The notes under the pieces are model-generated. The model ran no database searches and had not been told where the DNA came from. It saw nothing but the letters and a program-made list of their open reading frames with translations. A stretch of 46,380 nucleotides of DNA, taken from Kiritimatiellia bacterium (GTDB taxonomy: Bacteria > Verrucomicrobiota > Kiritimatiellia > CAIQIC01 > JAGNIJ01). Positions within the stretch are counted from its first letter, which is position 1; every line of letters begins with the position of its first letter. This document shows, piece by piece, positions 16,869 to 26,275 of this stretch. The position numbers and the translations under genes are program-made. The stretch spans positions 1 through 46,380 of the forward strand of contig JAGNIJ010000037.1 of NCBI GenBank assembly GCA_018001225.1. The letters are read 5' to 3'.

Positions 16869-19523
16869 TTATTCCACGTCCGCGTCCACGACGTTGTACG
16901 GCGTGGCGATCGCGTTGACCATGGGCCCCAGGTCCAGGGCCTGGCACCGGACGTGGGCGATCCGGCAGGAACCCGATCCGGAGTTGGTGACCGCGCCGGC
17001 GACTGTGGAGTCGTAAATCACCGCCCCGTCGGCGACCATGATCCCGGCGCCCCACCGGCAGCCCTCCATCCGCCCGCCGAACTGACCGCGCCACGTGTCG
17101 GAGTCCATCCAGCAGTGGAACAGGCTCCCCGTGATGTCGTCGTCGTTGCCCCCGAACGAGCGTAACCCGCCGCGGCAGTTGATGAACGTGCCCGAGCAGT
17201 GTCCGTCCATGCCGAACGACATGGCGCCGGCATGGCAGTTGATGAAGGTCCCCGACGCGTAGCTGCCGAGATGGCTGCCGAAGCTGTCATCCTCCGCCAC
17301 GCAATTGAGAAAGAAACCGGAGGCCATCCCGGCGCGGCTCCCGAAGCAGGTATCCCCACCGATGCAGTGGAGGAAGGTCCCCCCGGCGATGCCGCCCCAG
17401 CCACCGAAGCCGGCGCCGCCGCTCCGGCAGTTCCGGTAGGTGCCGGTGGCGTAGCCGCTGCCGCCGAACGCGAAATTGCCGCCCGCGCAGCGGTCGAACG
17501 TGCCGCGGGCGTCGGTGAACGCGCCGAAGCTCGCGTCGCCGCCGGCGCAGTCCTCGAAGGTTCCCGAGGCCTCGGCCCCCACGCTGAACCCGAAGCTGGA
17601 GTCGCCGCCCTCGCAGCGCCGGAACACGCCCGAGGCCCGGCCGCCCGGCCCGCCGAAGCTGTTTTCGCCGCCCACGCAATCCTCGTAGGTCCCCGCGTAC
17701 TCGACCTCGCAGCGCATGGCCCAGGCATTCGTGTCGTTGGCTTTGAAGCGGCAGTTGCGGATCACGGTGTTCGAAAGGCCGGACTCCGGGAAATACGCCG
17801 CCGGGTCGTTGAAATCACCGCCGGCGATGCCGTTACTGCGCGTGCACTCCACGAAGAGGTTTTCGATCCGGACGTCGGAGGCCGATTGGAGAATCACGCC
17901 GAAATAATCCACGTCCGCCGAGCCGACGAGGCGCTGGTCGTCCCGGGCGGAGGACACGCCCACCACGTCCACGTGTTCCCCGGTAAGCTGCAGCGCCTCC
18001 GAGCCCAGGTTGTACACGCCGGGCGAGACGAGGAGCGCGACGCGGTTGCTGCCGCTCCGGGCCTGGCCGTGCGGCCAGAGATTGGTGGCCAGGACATACG
18101 CGGCCAGCAGGTTCCGCCCGTTCAGTTCCTCGTCCCGGCAGGGCTTGACGGTCACGCTGGCCTCGCCGATCTCGAAATACGAGTCGTCGCGGAAGACGCC
18201 CTCGATCACGGACCTGAACACCCGGCCGCTCAACGCGGCGATCACCGGCGCCTCCCAGCGGCAGCCTTCCATGCGGCCGGAGAGCTGCCCGCCGGTCCAG
18301 TTGGTCCCCTTCATCCAGCAATGCAGGAAGACGCCGCCGGCGCTGCCGCCCAGGGCGCCAAAGCTGTTCTCCTCCCCCGCGCAGCGGATGAACGTTCCCG
18401 AGGCCGAGGCGTTGACGCCGCCGAAGCTGCCGACCCCGCCCGTGCAATCCTCGAAAGTCCCGGACGCCGTTCCGAAAAAGGCGCCGAAGCTGCCGTTTCC
18501 CCCCGTGCACCGGCGGAACCGGCCGGAGGCCTGGGCGCTGAAGCCGCTGCCGAAGCTGAAATCGCCGCCGTCGCACTCGACGAACAGGCCGGAGGCCCGC
18601 CCGAACTGGCCGCCGCCGAAGGCGTAATCCTCGGCGACGCAGTTCTCGTAGATGCCGGCGTAGTCCACGCCCAGCCGCATGGACCAGCTCGCGTCCTCGC
18701 CGACCGCCTTGAACCGGCAGTTGCGCACCACCGTATTGGACAGGCTGGAATCGGGGACATAGGCCGCGGGATCCGCGCTATCCCCGCCCGTGCCGCCGCC
18801 GGCGCGGGTACATTCGACAAACAGGTTCTCGATCCGCACATTGTCGGCGGTCTGCCGCAGGACGCCGGTATTGTCGCCGTCCGACGCGCCCCGGATGTGC
18901 TGGTCCTCGCGGGCCGAGGAAAGTCCGACCAGGTCCACGAAGTCGCAGGACAGGGTGAGTTGGTCCGTCCCCAGGTGGTACCGGCCCGGCGGCACCAGCA
19001 CGACGGCCCGGTTGACGGCGCTCAAGGGCAATCCGTGCGGCCGCAAGTTCGTGGCCGCGGTGCAGGCCGCCAGCAGGTTCAGCGCATTGACCGCCTCGTT
19101 GTTGGTCACGGACACCACTACGAAAGCATCGCCGCCGCGATAGGCCAGCGGGCCCAGGGGGCGCCCGCCGGACACGATGCGTTCGCGGGGCGACAGGCGA
19201 ACCCCGCCGATCTCGACCTCCAGGTACACCGGGTTATTGGTCAGCGCCACGGCGAGCGGCGTGCCGACGGGATTGTCGCCGAGCAGCGTGGAATAAAACC
19301 CGTCGGCGACCGGGACGTTCACATCCTGCTCGATATAAATCTGCAAGCCCCCCGCCGGCAGGACGTAGAGGCGGAAGATCGGCGAGATCGTTCCGCTATA
19401 CAGGTTCGTGCCGTTCAGCAGCCGGCCCTGGTAGTTCACCAGGCCGGGAACCTGGGCCGCGGCGAGGCCGGGCCAGGAGCAGATCAACGCGGCCAACAGC
19501 CGGCGCACCGGATTCGCGCTCAT
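16869..19523 (-). CDS. Secreted duplicated beta-helix protein with Cys/Phe-Gly repeats
   Basis: This 884-residue protein has a signal peptide (to about residue 23, LAAAQ) and an N-terminal VNYQGRL domain of the kind found at the start of PVC exoproteins. Two copies of a ~320-residue module follow, each starting NLLAA...ATNL.PHG (about 150 and 474). Each contains a pectate-lyase-like stretch (VRIENLFVECTR, SNTVxRNCRFK) and then tandem repeats with consensus GxFxxCxGGxxSFGxxxxxAS: about 5 at 288-405 and 9 at 608-812. Each array is capped by a Trp-rich HCWM unit. The regular Cys and Phe-Gly suggest stacked ladders of a right-handed beta-helix. There is no catalytic motif. The ATG at 19523 has GGGGAGG. 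An adhesin or surface polysaccharide binder is plausible. Confidence 0.8.
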   Translation of the reverse strand: MSANPVRRLLAALICSWPGLAAAQVPGLVNYQGRLLNGTNLYSGTISPIFRLYVLPAGGLQIYIEQDVNVPVADGFYSTLLGDNPVGTPLAVALTNNPVYLEVEIGGVRLSPRERIVSGGRPLGPLAYRGGDAFVVVSVTNNEAVNALNLLAACTAATNLRPHGLPLSAVNRAVVLVPPGRYHLGTDQLTLSCDFVDLVGLSSAREDQHIRGASDGDNTGVLRQTADNVRIENLFVECTRAGGGTGGDSADPAAYVPDSSLSNTVVRNCRFKAVGEDASWSMRLGVDYAGIYENCVAEDYAFGGGQFGRASGLFVECDGGDFSFGSGFSAQASGRFRRCTGGNGSFGAFFGTASGTFEDCTGGVGSFGGVNASASGTFIRCAGEENSFGALGGSAGGVFLHCWMKGTNWTGGQLSGRMEGCRWEAPVIAALSGRVFRSVIEGVFRDDSYFEIGEASVTVKPCRDEELNGRNLLAAYVLATNLWPHGQARSGSNRVALLVSPGVYNLGSEALQLTGEHVDVVGVSSARDDQRLVGSADVDYFGVILQSASDVRIENLFVECTRSNGIAGGDFNDPAAYFPESGLSNTVIRNCRFKANDTNAWAMRCEVEYAGTYEDCVGGENSFGGPGGRASGVFRRCEGGDSSFGFSVGAEASGTFEDCAGGDASFGAFTDARGTFDRCAGGNFAFGGSGYATGTYRNCRSGGAGFGGWGGIAGGTFLHCIGGDTCFGSRAGMASGFFLNCVAEDDSFGSHLGSYASGTFINCHAGAMSFGMDGHCSGTFINCRGGLRSFGGNDDDITGSLFHCWMDSDTWRGQFGGRMEGCRWGAGIMVADGAVIYDSTVAGAVTNSGSGSCRIAHVRCQALDLGPMVNAIATPYNVVDADVE

Positions 19524-19718
19524 GGAGAAACCTCCCCGTTACATGGCCCCCTCACGGACATAGTACAGGTTTCCCGCCAACGGCACGAGAAAAAAAATCA
19601 AGTCAGTACTTCCGGAGCTTGTCTCCGCCCCGGCTCCTTCGTTATGCTTCAGCCTGTAAGGGCGAGATGACGGAAATGGCCGGGGATCAGCGACGGCGGT
19701 GTTCATAGGAGGTGCATC

Positions 19719-22700
19719 ATGCGAAGGCTTACCAGGCTGGGCACAATCGCCGCGATCATTCTGCTCATGCGACCCATCCCCTCCGCGGCGACGGAACACG
19801 CGGCCAATGGCTGGCTTGTTAAGAAGTGGTCCCGCGAGACGTCCTGCCGCTGCGGCGACGTGATCCGCTACTACATCCTCGTCCAGCGCACGGGCGGCAA
19901 TGCCGATAACGTCGTTATCAATGACGGCCGGCCGGCGGCCTCCACCGGCTACGTCCCCGGCAGCATCGTCTCGATGCCGAGCATCCCCTACAGCGGCGGG
20001 AGCACGGACACCTACGTGGCCTGGAATCACACGATGAACCAGGGCGACATCTTCGTGGCCCAGTACGATGTCCAGCTTTCGACGCCGCTCTACACCGGCC
20101 AGCGGATCCGCAACTACGTGCAGGTGAACAAAGACCCCTACGATGCCAACTATCACATCTCCGCGGATTACGACCTGTGGGCCGCGATGGGCAACTACAC
20201 GCGCGGCGCCAAGCGGAACAGCGGCGCCGCGGGGGAGCCGGTCAACGCCGCCACGGGCGAGTACTTCCTCGAGCCGCTCACGGACCTCGACCTCGGCGGT
20301 CCCCTGCCGCTGCGCTTCACGCGCTGGTACGGCTCCGCGCTCAACGACCCGGGATTCGACACGATCGGCAGCGCGCTGGGCATGAACTGGATGCACAACT
20401 TCGAGGTGCAGGCGTTCAAGCCGGCGTCCTCCTGGAGCATGTTCGTCATCGCCGAGGGGGGCAAGCAGGTCTATTTCACCGAGGTCTACAGCAACAGTTC
20501 CTCCTCGTGGTCCCTCAACTTCGAGCAGGAGCCCGTCCCCTACGAGTTCAAGTACGACGGCGCGGATTTCTGGTTCCTCGATCCCGAGCGGGAGCGGGCC
20601 TACCGCTTCGACGCCACAACCCGGTCCTACGCCAAGGAGGTCGTGGACCGCAACGGCAACGCCCTCCTCATCCAGCGGCGGTCCGACATGCGGGTGACCA
20701 ACGTCACGGACGGCCTCGGGCGCAGCCTGCGCTTCGAGTACAATGCCGCCAGCAACCTCGTGGGCGTGACGGACGGCGCGCGGGCCGTGTCATTCGGCCA
20801 GGACACGAACGGCTACCTCGTCGCTTTCACCAACGCCCTGGGCGGGGCCACGCAGTACGCCTACGATCCGGTCTTTTCCCACATCGGCCTCAACGAGGCG
20901 CTGATGACTTCGATCCAGTACCCGCGCGGGAACATCCCATACACGCAGACCTACGACATCAACGGCCAGGTCGTGGCGCAGGCCGACGCGTACGGGAACA
21001 ACTCGGCCTTCGCGTACACGCCGCCGACCACCGGCGTCACCCAGGTGACCGATCCCTCGGGGACCTTCGCGCAGACGCACTACGACCGGCGCCAGGTCGC
21101 GGAATTCACCGACCAGGCCAGCAACACGTTCCGCATAGGTTACCACTTGCGCGACGTGCCCACGAACCTGGTGGACCGGCAGGGCTTCGAAACGGCGTTC
21201 GCCTACGAGGAGGACAGCCGCCGGCTCACGGAATACGTGGACGCCGGGGGCCGGACCACCCTTTTCACCTACGCCTGGACCGAGCAAACCTTTACCAGCA
21301 GCGAGACGGGGAGCAACGTGGTCTTCCGGTTCCGCGACCTGACCGGCGTGACCCACCCCGACGGGACCACGGAGCAGTTCCATCGCGACGGGCGCGGCAA
21401 CGTCACGAACTACGTGGACCGGGCCGGGGCCACCTGGCGGATCACGTACAACAGCCGCGGCCAGCCGCTGACGCTCGTCAACCCGCGCGGCGGGGTCCAG
21501 GCCTGGGCCTACAACGCCGACGGCACGCTGGCGTCGGCCAGCAACACCGACGCGGGGCCCGTGACCTTCAGCTACGACGCCCTGCGGCGCCGGACGAAGT
21601 CCACGTATCCCGACGGCGCCTCGGAATCGCTGGAGCTCGACGCGCTGGACCGGGTCACCCGGGCGACCAACGGCTACGGGCAGGCGACGGCTTTCGCGTT
21701 CGATGCGAACAGCGTGCCGACCGGGAACACCGATCCCGCGGGCCGCATTTTGACTCACCTGACCGATTTGCTCGATCGCCGCACGAACACGGCGGACAAC
21801 CTCGGCCCCCTGCGGACGGCGACGTACGACGCCATGGGCCGGCTCGCGACGGAAACCGATCCCGCCGGCACGACGACGTACGGCTACGACTTGCGCGGCT
21901 GGCCGACCAGCGTGTCCCGCGGCGGGCGGACGCGGCAGCGCCGCTACGATGCCGACGGCCGGGTCACGAATACGGTCTCCCCGCTGGGAAATACGGTGAC
22001 TTACCGGCGCGACGCACGGGGGCTTCCGACGCAGATCGTGGACCCGCTCTCACGCACCAGCTCACTGGCGTACGACGCCATGGGCCGGTTGGTCTCCGCG
22101 GCCGATCCGCTCGGGAACAAGATGAGCTTCGGCTACGACGCCGCGGGACGACCGGTGAGCATGACCAATCCCGTCGGCGCTTCGGCCTCGATCGAGCGTG
22201 ATGCGGCGGGGCAGGTCATCCGCCAGACCGATTTCGACAACAACGCCTGGACGTTCGGCCGCAGCCCGATGGGGCTCTTGACGGCCGTGACGAATCCCCT
22301 GGCCCAGGTCACGCGCTTCACGTACGACACATCCGGCCGACCGGCGCAGCGCGACCACGCCGACGGAACGCACGAGACGTGGGCCTACGACGCCATGGAC
22401 CGGGTGCGCATGCATACCGACCGCGGCACCAATGCGTGGTCCTACGGTTACGACGCGCTCGGCCGCCTCGTCGCCGCCACCAACCCGGCCGGCGGCGTGA
22501 CCCGGTATGCCTATAACCTCGATGGAACGGCGGACTCGGCCAGCGACTCGGACACCGGGCCGGTGTCCAACCGCTACGACGCGGCGCGCCGGCGGGTCCA
22601 GACCCTCCTGCCCGGCGGCGCGGCCGTGTCGTTCGCCTACAACACGAACGACGAGATCGTCGCGGTGACCGACGCGAACGGCTGGACGAGCCGGTTCGAC

Positions 22701-25550
22701 TACGACACCGACGGGCGGCTGACGGCGGCGACGGACCCCTACTCCAACCAGACCCGCTACGTCTACGACGCCGCGGGCCGCCTGACGAGCGTGGTGAACC
22801 GGGTCGGGGGCACGACGCGCTTCGAGTACGACGCGGCCGGGCGGCTCGTCGCGGCAACCGATCCGGCGGGCGTGCTGACCGTGTACAGCAACGACGCCGC
22901 GGGCCGGCGCGTGTCCGCCACCGTCGGGGGGCGCACGTGGCGCGTGGCCTACAACGGGTCGGGCTTCGCCACGAGTTCCGTGACGCCGCTGGGCCGGTCG
23001 AATCGGATCGTGCCCGACGCGCTGCAGAGGCCCGCGGCGCTCGTGGACGCGCTGGGCCGGAGCCACACCGTCACGCGCGACAGCCTGGGCCGGGTCACGG
23101 CAGTGACCGATCCCCTCGGCCTCTCGGCCACCTTCGCGTACGAGAGCCGCGGCCGGCTCGCCTCCGCCGCGGGCAGCGGCCAGGCCCCGGCGCTGTACGA
23201 GTACGATGCGCTCGGTGCGCTGACCCGTCTCACGGACCCCAACAGCAACGCCTGGACATTCGGCTATTCGGCGATGGGGGCCGCGCTGTTCGCGGCGGAC
23301 CCGCTGGGCCGGACCAACCGCTTCACGCGCAACGCACGCGGCCAGGTCACGCGCGTGACCTTCACCGATGAAAGCTGGGCGGACCTGTCCTACGCCCCGG
23401 CGGGACAGGTCACCGGCACGGTGCACTCGACCGGCGAGAGCTACGGGTTCAGCTACGACCGGCGGGGCGACTGGGCGGGGGCCCACGGCATCGCGGTTCA
23501 GCGCGACGCCGAGGGGCGAGTCACCAACACCGTCTCCACGGCCGACGGCCGGGCGTTCTCCGCGGCCTACGACGCCGCGGGCCGGCTGGTCTCGGCGGGA
23601 TACGACAACGGGGCGTTCCAGGTGAACTACACGTACGACCCGGCGAGCGGCCTGCTCACGGGCGTGAGCGACACGTTGAGCGGCGCGTCGGTCTCGTTCC
23701 AGTACGACGCCGATTCCCGGCTGACGGGCCTCGCGCGCGGCAACGGCGTCCACACGACCTACGAGTACGACGACGCGGACCAGGTCGCGCGGATTGCCCA
23801 CGGGTCGCTGATCGATCTCCGGTACGGATATGACCTCGCGGGCCGGGTAACGGGCCTGGTCAGCACCGCGCCGGTTGCGGCCTTCGGCGGCGTGGCGACG
23901 CTCGTCACGGGGACGACATACGACGCGGCCGCGCAGGCGTCTTCGGCGGGCTACCGCTACGACTCGCGGGGGAGGCTGACCAACGCACCCGGACACACGT
24001 TTGCCTGGAACGGCGCCTCGCGGCTGACCGGCGCGGACGGGGCGGGCCTGGCCTACAACGGACTGGGCGGGCTTGTCACGCGGACGGAAGCGGGGACTTC
24101 GACGCGGTTCTACTACAACCACGGTCTCGGTCTGGCCCCGATCGTCGCCGAGCGAAACGACACGGCAGGGACGTTCGCGCGGTACTACGTCTGGACGCCC
24201 CGCGGGGTTCTGCTCTACATGATTGACGTCGCCGCGGGCCACAAGCCGCGCTACGGGCACTTCGACCGCGTCGGCTCTACCGTCGCCCTGACGGACGAGG
24301 CCGGCGCGGTGACGGACGCCTACGCGTACACGCCGTTCGGGCAGATCGCGGGGCGGCTGGGCGCGTCCAGCCAGCCGTTCACGTACATCGGCGCGTGGGG
24401 CGTCCGCCGGGAAGGGAACGGCGCGCTGTACCAGATGCGCGAGCGCTACTACGACGCGGCGCTCGGCCGGTTCCTGTCGCCCGAACCGCTCTGGCCACAG
24501 ATTCGCCGGCCCAAGGCGCTCAATCCCTACCAGTACGCCGGCGCGGACCCGGTCCGGCGGATGGATCCGACCGGCCTGGACGACGAACCGATCGGCGTGT
24601 TCGTCAATTCCAATACCAAGTCCATTCAGTTCATTGATCCGTTGAGTTTATCGCAGCTCGAGCAGTCGTTCTACTGGCGCGTGGACGAGGTGAGCGACGC
24701 GCCGTCTCCACCCGCCGGCGACGTCTGGAGCTTCGGGGAACATCAGAGCGTATGGCTCCCTCCCCAACCGCCCGCCGGGCAGTTCTGGACGTATCAGCCG
24801 CCGGTCAATCCGTTCGGCGCGATCGACACGCCCACGCCCGGGCCGGCGCGCTCAAAAAAACCACTAAAAGGATTGGCTATTATCGACTTAGGCGACGGCG
24901 GTGTCGTGATCGGGGAACCCTACCCGCCGTATCAGGATTCCCTCCATCCTCCCTTCCAGCCGCCTGAATTCCCGCAGCCGCCCGCCGGGCAGTTCTGGGT
25001 TTATACTCCGCCGGTCAATCCGTTCGGCTCGCTGGACACGCCGGCAAGCGGGCCCACTCGCTCCTCGATACCCGTGACCGGCTGGGTTCTGGACGACATC
25101 GGTCCGGGGGCCCTCCCCGGCCCTCACTACATGCCGGGCCCGGGGAATCCTTTTGGGCAGACGTATTACTGGCGGGTGGATGAAGTGGGCGACGCGCCGC
25201 AGCCGCCGGCCGGAAGTGTCTGGAGCTTCTCCCCGAGAGGCTATCTCGACCCGTACTGCCATCAGCGGCCAAGGAACACGAGTCCGCAGGGCTCCCACGG
25301 GCCTTACCGGGGCGGCCGCCCGCCCAACACGGGCATAGGTATTCCTCCAAAGCGGGGCACCAGCCAGTTGTTCGGCGTGGACACCATCGCGCTGGATCCG
25401 GTCGGAAACTACCTCTATGTCGCCAACCCGACCGCGTCCGGGGGATTATCCACACTGTCCATCATTGATCTAACGGCCCAGAACCAGGTGAATTACATGC
25501 CGGGTTCCGGCATCCCGACAGGCATCGCGTTCAGCACCATCAAGGATTGA
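19719..25550 (+). CDS. RHS/YD-repeat protein with DUF11-like N-terminus
   Basis: This 1943-residue secreted protein starts at an ATG behind AGGAGGTG. After a signal peptide (cleavage near 24) comes a DUF11-like domain (about 30-150: GDVIRYYILVQRTGGNADN, then YVPGSI). Next is the DUF6531-type entry (VNAATGEYFLEPLTDLDLGG), then dozens of YD repeats (such as YDAMGRL, YDAAGRPVS) to about 1500. The RHS hallmark is MRERYYDAALGRFLSPEPLW and YQYAGADPVRRMDPTGL, ending near 1618. The 325-residue tail lacks a recognisable toxin fold; it contains two WRVDEVxDAPxPPAGxVWSF motifs, two PPAGQFW..PPVNPFG motifs and a final beta-propeller-like strand set. The core should form a large cocoon-like shell. A secreted YD/calcium-repeat gene follows 11 bases downstream. 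Confidence 0.9.
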   Translation: MRRLTRLGTIAAIILLMRPIPSAATEHAANGWLVKKWSRETSCRCGDVIRYYILVQRTGGNADNVVINDGRPAASTGYVPGSIVSMPSIPYSGGSTDTYVAWNHTMNQGDIFVAQYDVQLSTPLYTGQRIRNYVQVNKDPYDANYHISADYDLWAAMGNYTRGAKRNSGAAGEPVNAATGEYFLEPLTDLDLGGPLPLRFTRWYGSALNDPGFDTIGSALGMNWMHNFEVQAFKPASSWSMFVIAEGGKQVYFTEVYSNSSSSWSLNFEQEPVPYEFKYDGADFWFLDPERERAYRFDATTRSYAKEVVDRNGNALLIQRRSDMRVTNVTDGLGRSLRFEYNAASNLVGVTDGARAVSFGQDTNGYLVAFTNALGGATQYAYDPVFSHIGLNEALMTSIQYPRGNIPYTQTYDINGQVVAQADAYGNNSAFAYTPPTTGVTQVTDPSGTFAQTHYDRRQVAEFTDQASNTFRIGYHLRDVPTNLVDRQGFETAFAYEEDSRRLTEYVDAGGRTTLFTYAWTEQTFTSSETGSNVVFRFRDLTGVTHPDGTTEQFHRDGRGNVTNYVDRAGATWRITYNSRGQPLTLVNPRGGVQAWAYNADGTLASASNTDAGPVTFSYDALRRRTKSTYPDGASESLELDALDRVTRATNGYGQATAFAFDANSVPTGNTDPAGRILTHLTDLLDRRTNTADNLGPLRTATYDAMGRLATETDPAGTTTYGYDLRGWPTSVSRGGRTRQRRYDADGRVTNTVSPLGNTVTYRRDARGLPTQIVDPLSRTSSLAYDAMGRLVSAADPLGNKMSFGYDAAGRPVSMTNPVGASASIERDAAGQVIRQTDFDNNAWTFGRSPMGLLTAVTNPLAQVTRFTYDTSGRPAQRDHADGTHETWAYDAMDRVRMHTDRGTNAWSYGYDALGRLVAATNPAGGVTRYAYNLDGTADSASDSDTGPVSNRYDAARRRVQTLLPGGAAVSFAYNTNDEIVAVTDANGWTSRFDYDTDGRLTAATDPYSNQTRYVYDAAGRLTSVVNRVGGTTRFEYDAAGRLVAATDPAGVLTVYSNDAAGRRVSATVGGRTWRVAYNGSGFATSSVTPLGRSNRIVPDALQRPAALVDALGRSHTVTRDSLGRVTAVTDPLGLSATFAYESRGRLASAAGSGQAPALYEYDALGALTRLTDPNSNAWTFGYSAMGAALFAADPLGRTNRFTRNARGQVTRVTFTDESWADLSYAPAGQVTGTVHSTGESYGFSYDRRGDWAGAHGIAVQRDAEGRVTNTVSTADGRAFSAAYDAAGRLVSAGYDNGAFQVNYTYDPASGLLTGVSDTLSGASVSFQYDADSRLTGLARGNGVHTTYEYDDADQVARIAHGSLIDLRYGYDLAGRVTGLVSTAPVAAFGGVATLVTGTTYDAAAQASSAGYRYDSRGRLTNAPGHTFAWNGASRLTGADGAGLAYNGLGGLVTRTEAGTSTRFYYNHGLGLAPIVAERNDTAGTFARYYVWTPRGVLLYMIDVAAGHKPRYGHFDRVGSTVALTDEAGAVTDAYAYTPFGQIAGRLGASSQPFTYIGAWGVRREGNGALYQMRERYYDAALGRFLSPEPLWPQIRRPKALNPYQYAGADPVRRMDPTGLDDEPIGVFVNSNTKSIQFIDPLSLSQLEQSFYWRVDEVSDAPSPPAGDVWSFGEHQSVWLPPQPPAGQFWTYQPPVNPFGAIDTPTPGPARSKKPLKGLAIIDLGDGGVVIGEPYPPYQDSLHPPFQPPEFPQPPAGQFWVYTPPVNPFGSLDTPASGPTRSSIPVTGWVLDDIGPGALPGPHYMPGPGNPFGQTYYWRVDEVGDAPQPPAGSVWSFSPRGYLDPYCHQRPRNTSPQGSHGPYRGGRPPNTGIGIPPKRGTSQLFGVDTIALDPVGNYLYVANPTASGGLSTLSIIDLTAQNQVNYMPGSGIPTGIAFSTIKD

Positions 25551-25561
25551 GGAGGGAACCC

Positions 25562-26224
25562 ATGAACACCATCCAACGCCTCCGCCTGGCCACGACAACG
25601 CTCATCCTCCTGGCTTCGTCGAGTCGGGCCGCGCAGGAGAGCGTCGCCTACACCTACGACGACTCCGGGCGCCTCGTGACGGCCGCCTGGTCCATGGGCT
25701 GTTCCAATGCCGCGGCGCATTACCAGTACGACGCGAACGGCAGCCGGACGGGCACGATCCACGTCGCCGCGAACGACACGAGCGTGGACACGGACGGCGA
25801 CGGCATGCCGGACCTCGGCGAGCTGGCCTTCTTCGGCGGGCTGAACGCGGACGGCGCAGGCGATCCCGACGGGGACGGCCTCGTCACCAGCAACGAGCTG
25901 GCGCTCCTGGGGAATCCCTTCCGGGCCGATACGGACGAGGACGAGATGAGCGACCTGGACGAAGCCATCGCGGGAACCCGGCTGAACGATCCGCTTTCCT
26001 TCTTCGCCCTCCTGCGCTTGTCGGTGGCCACGGGCGGCGTGTCGCGGGCGAGTTGGGACGCCCGGGCCGGCCGGACCTACCAGCTGGAAACGAGCGCGGG
26101 CCCGCTGGCGGCGTGGACGAACATCGGGGCGCCCTACGTCAGCACCCACGACGGCTCCTACTCGGCCGAGCAGCCGCTCGGGACCGCCGTCCTGTACCGG
26201 GCGCGGGTGCGGCTGACGGAATGA
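25562..26224 (+). CDS. Secreted YD-repeat and calcium-binding-repeat protein
   Basis: This 220-residue protein starts ATG behind GGAGGGAA, 11 bases after the RHS stop, so the two are probably co-transcribed. It has a signal peptide (to about 24), then two YD-type units (YTYDDSGRLVTAAW and YQYDANGSRTG). Thrombospondin type 3-like acidic repeats follow (DTDGDGMPDLGELAFFGG, DPDGDGLVTSNELALLG, DTDEDEMSDLDEAIAG, about 75-145), which should bind calcium. The end is a beta-sandwich-like domain (RTYQLETSAGPLAAWTNIG), similar in style to the C-terminus of the CAP-FN3 protein. Sharing YD units with its neighbour suggests it is a spun-off piece or a partner of the RHS protein. Its function is unknown. 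Confidence 0.75.
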   Translation: MNTIQRLRLATTTLILLASSSRAAQESVAYTYDDSGRLVTAAWSMGCSNAAAHYQYDANGSRTGTIHVAANDTSVDTDGDGMPDLGELAFFGGLNADGAGDPDGDGLVTSNELALLGNPFRADTDEDEMSDLDEAIAGTRLNDPLSFFALLRLSVATGGVSRASWDARAGRTYQLETSAGPLAAWTNIGAPYVSTHDGSYSAEQPLGTAVLYRARVRLTE

Positions 26225-26230
26225 GTCCCG

Positions 26231-26256
26231 GAGGCGGGACACCCGCGTCCCGCCTC
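26231..26256. terminator. Hairpin between convergent genes
   Basis: GAGGCGGGAC (26231-26240) and GTCCCGCCTC (26247-26256) pair perfectly over 10 bases with a 6-base loop. It sits in the 51-base gap between the RHS operon and the CAP-FN3 gene, so it could serve both strands. There is no T-run on either side. Confidence 0.5.
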
Positions 26257-26275
26257 GCCAAGCGCCGCGGGGGCT

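Noticed and set aside
16869..19523. CRISPR-like or tandem DNA repeats in the beta-helix gene
   Set aside because: The repetition is at protein level with degenerate DNA and no spacer structure; no CRISPR array is present in the window.
24580..25550. RHS C-terminal toxin domain
   Set aside because: No catalytic motif of known RHS toxins is visible; the tail is dominated by Pro/Trp-rich duplicated motifs.
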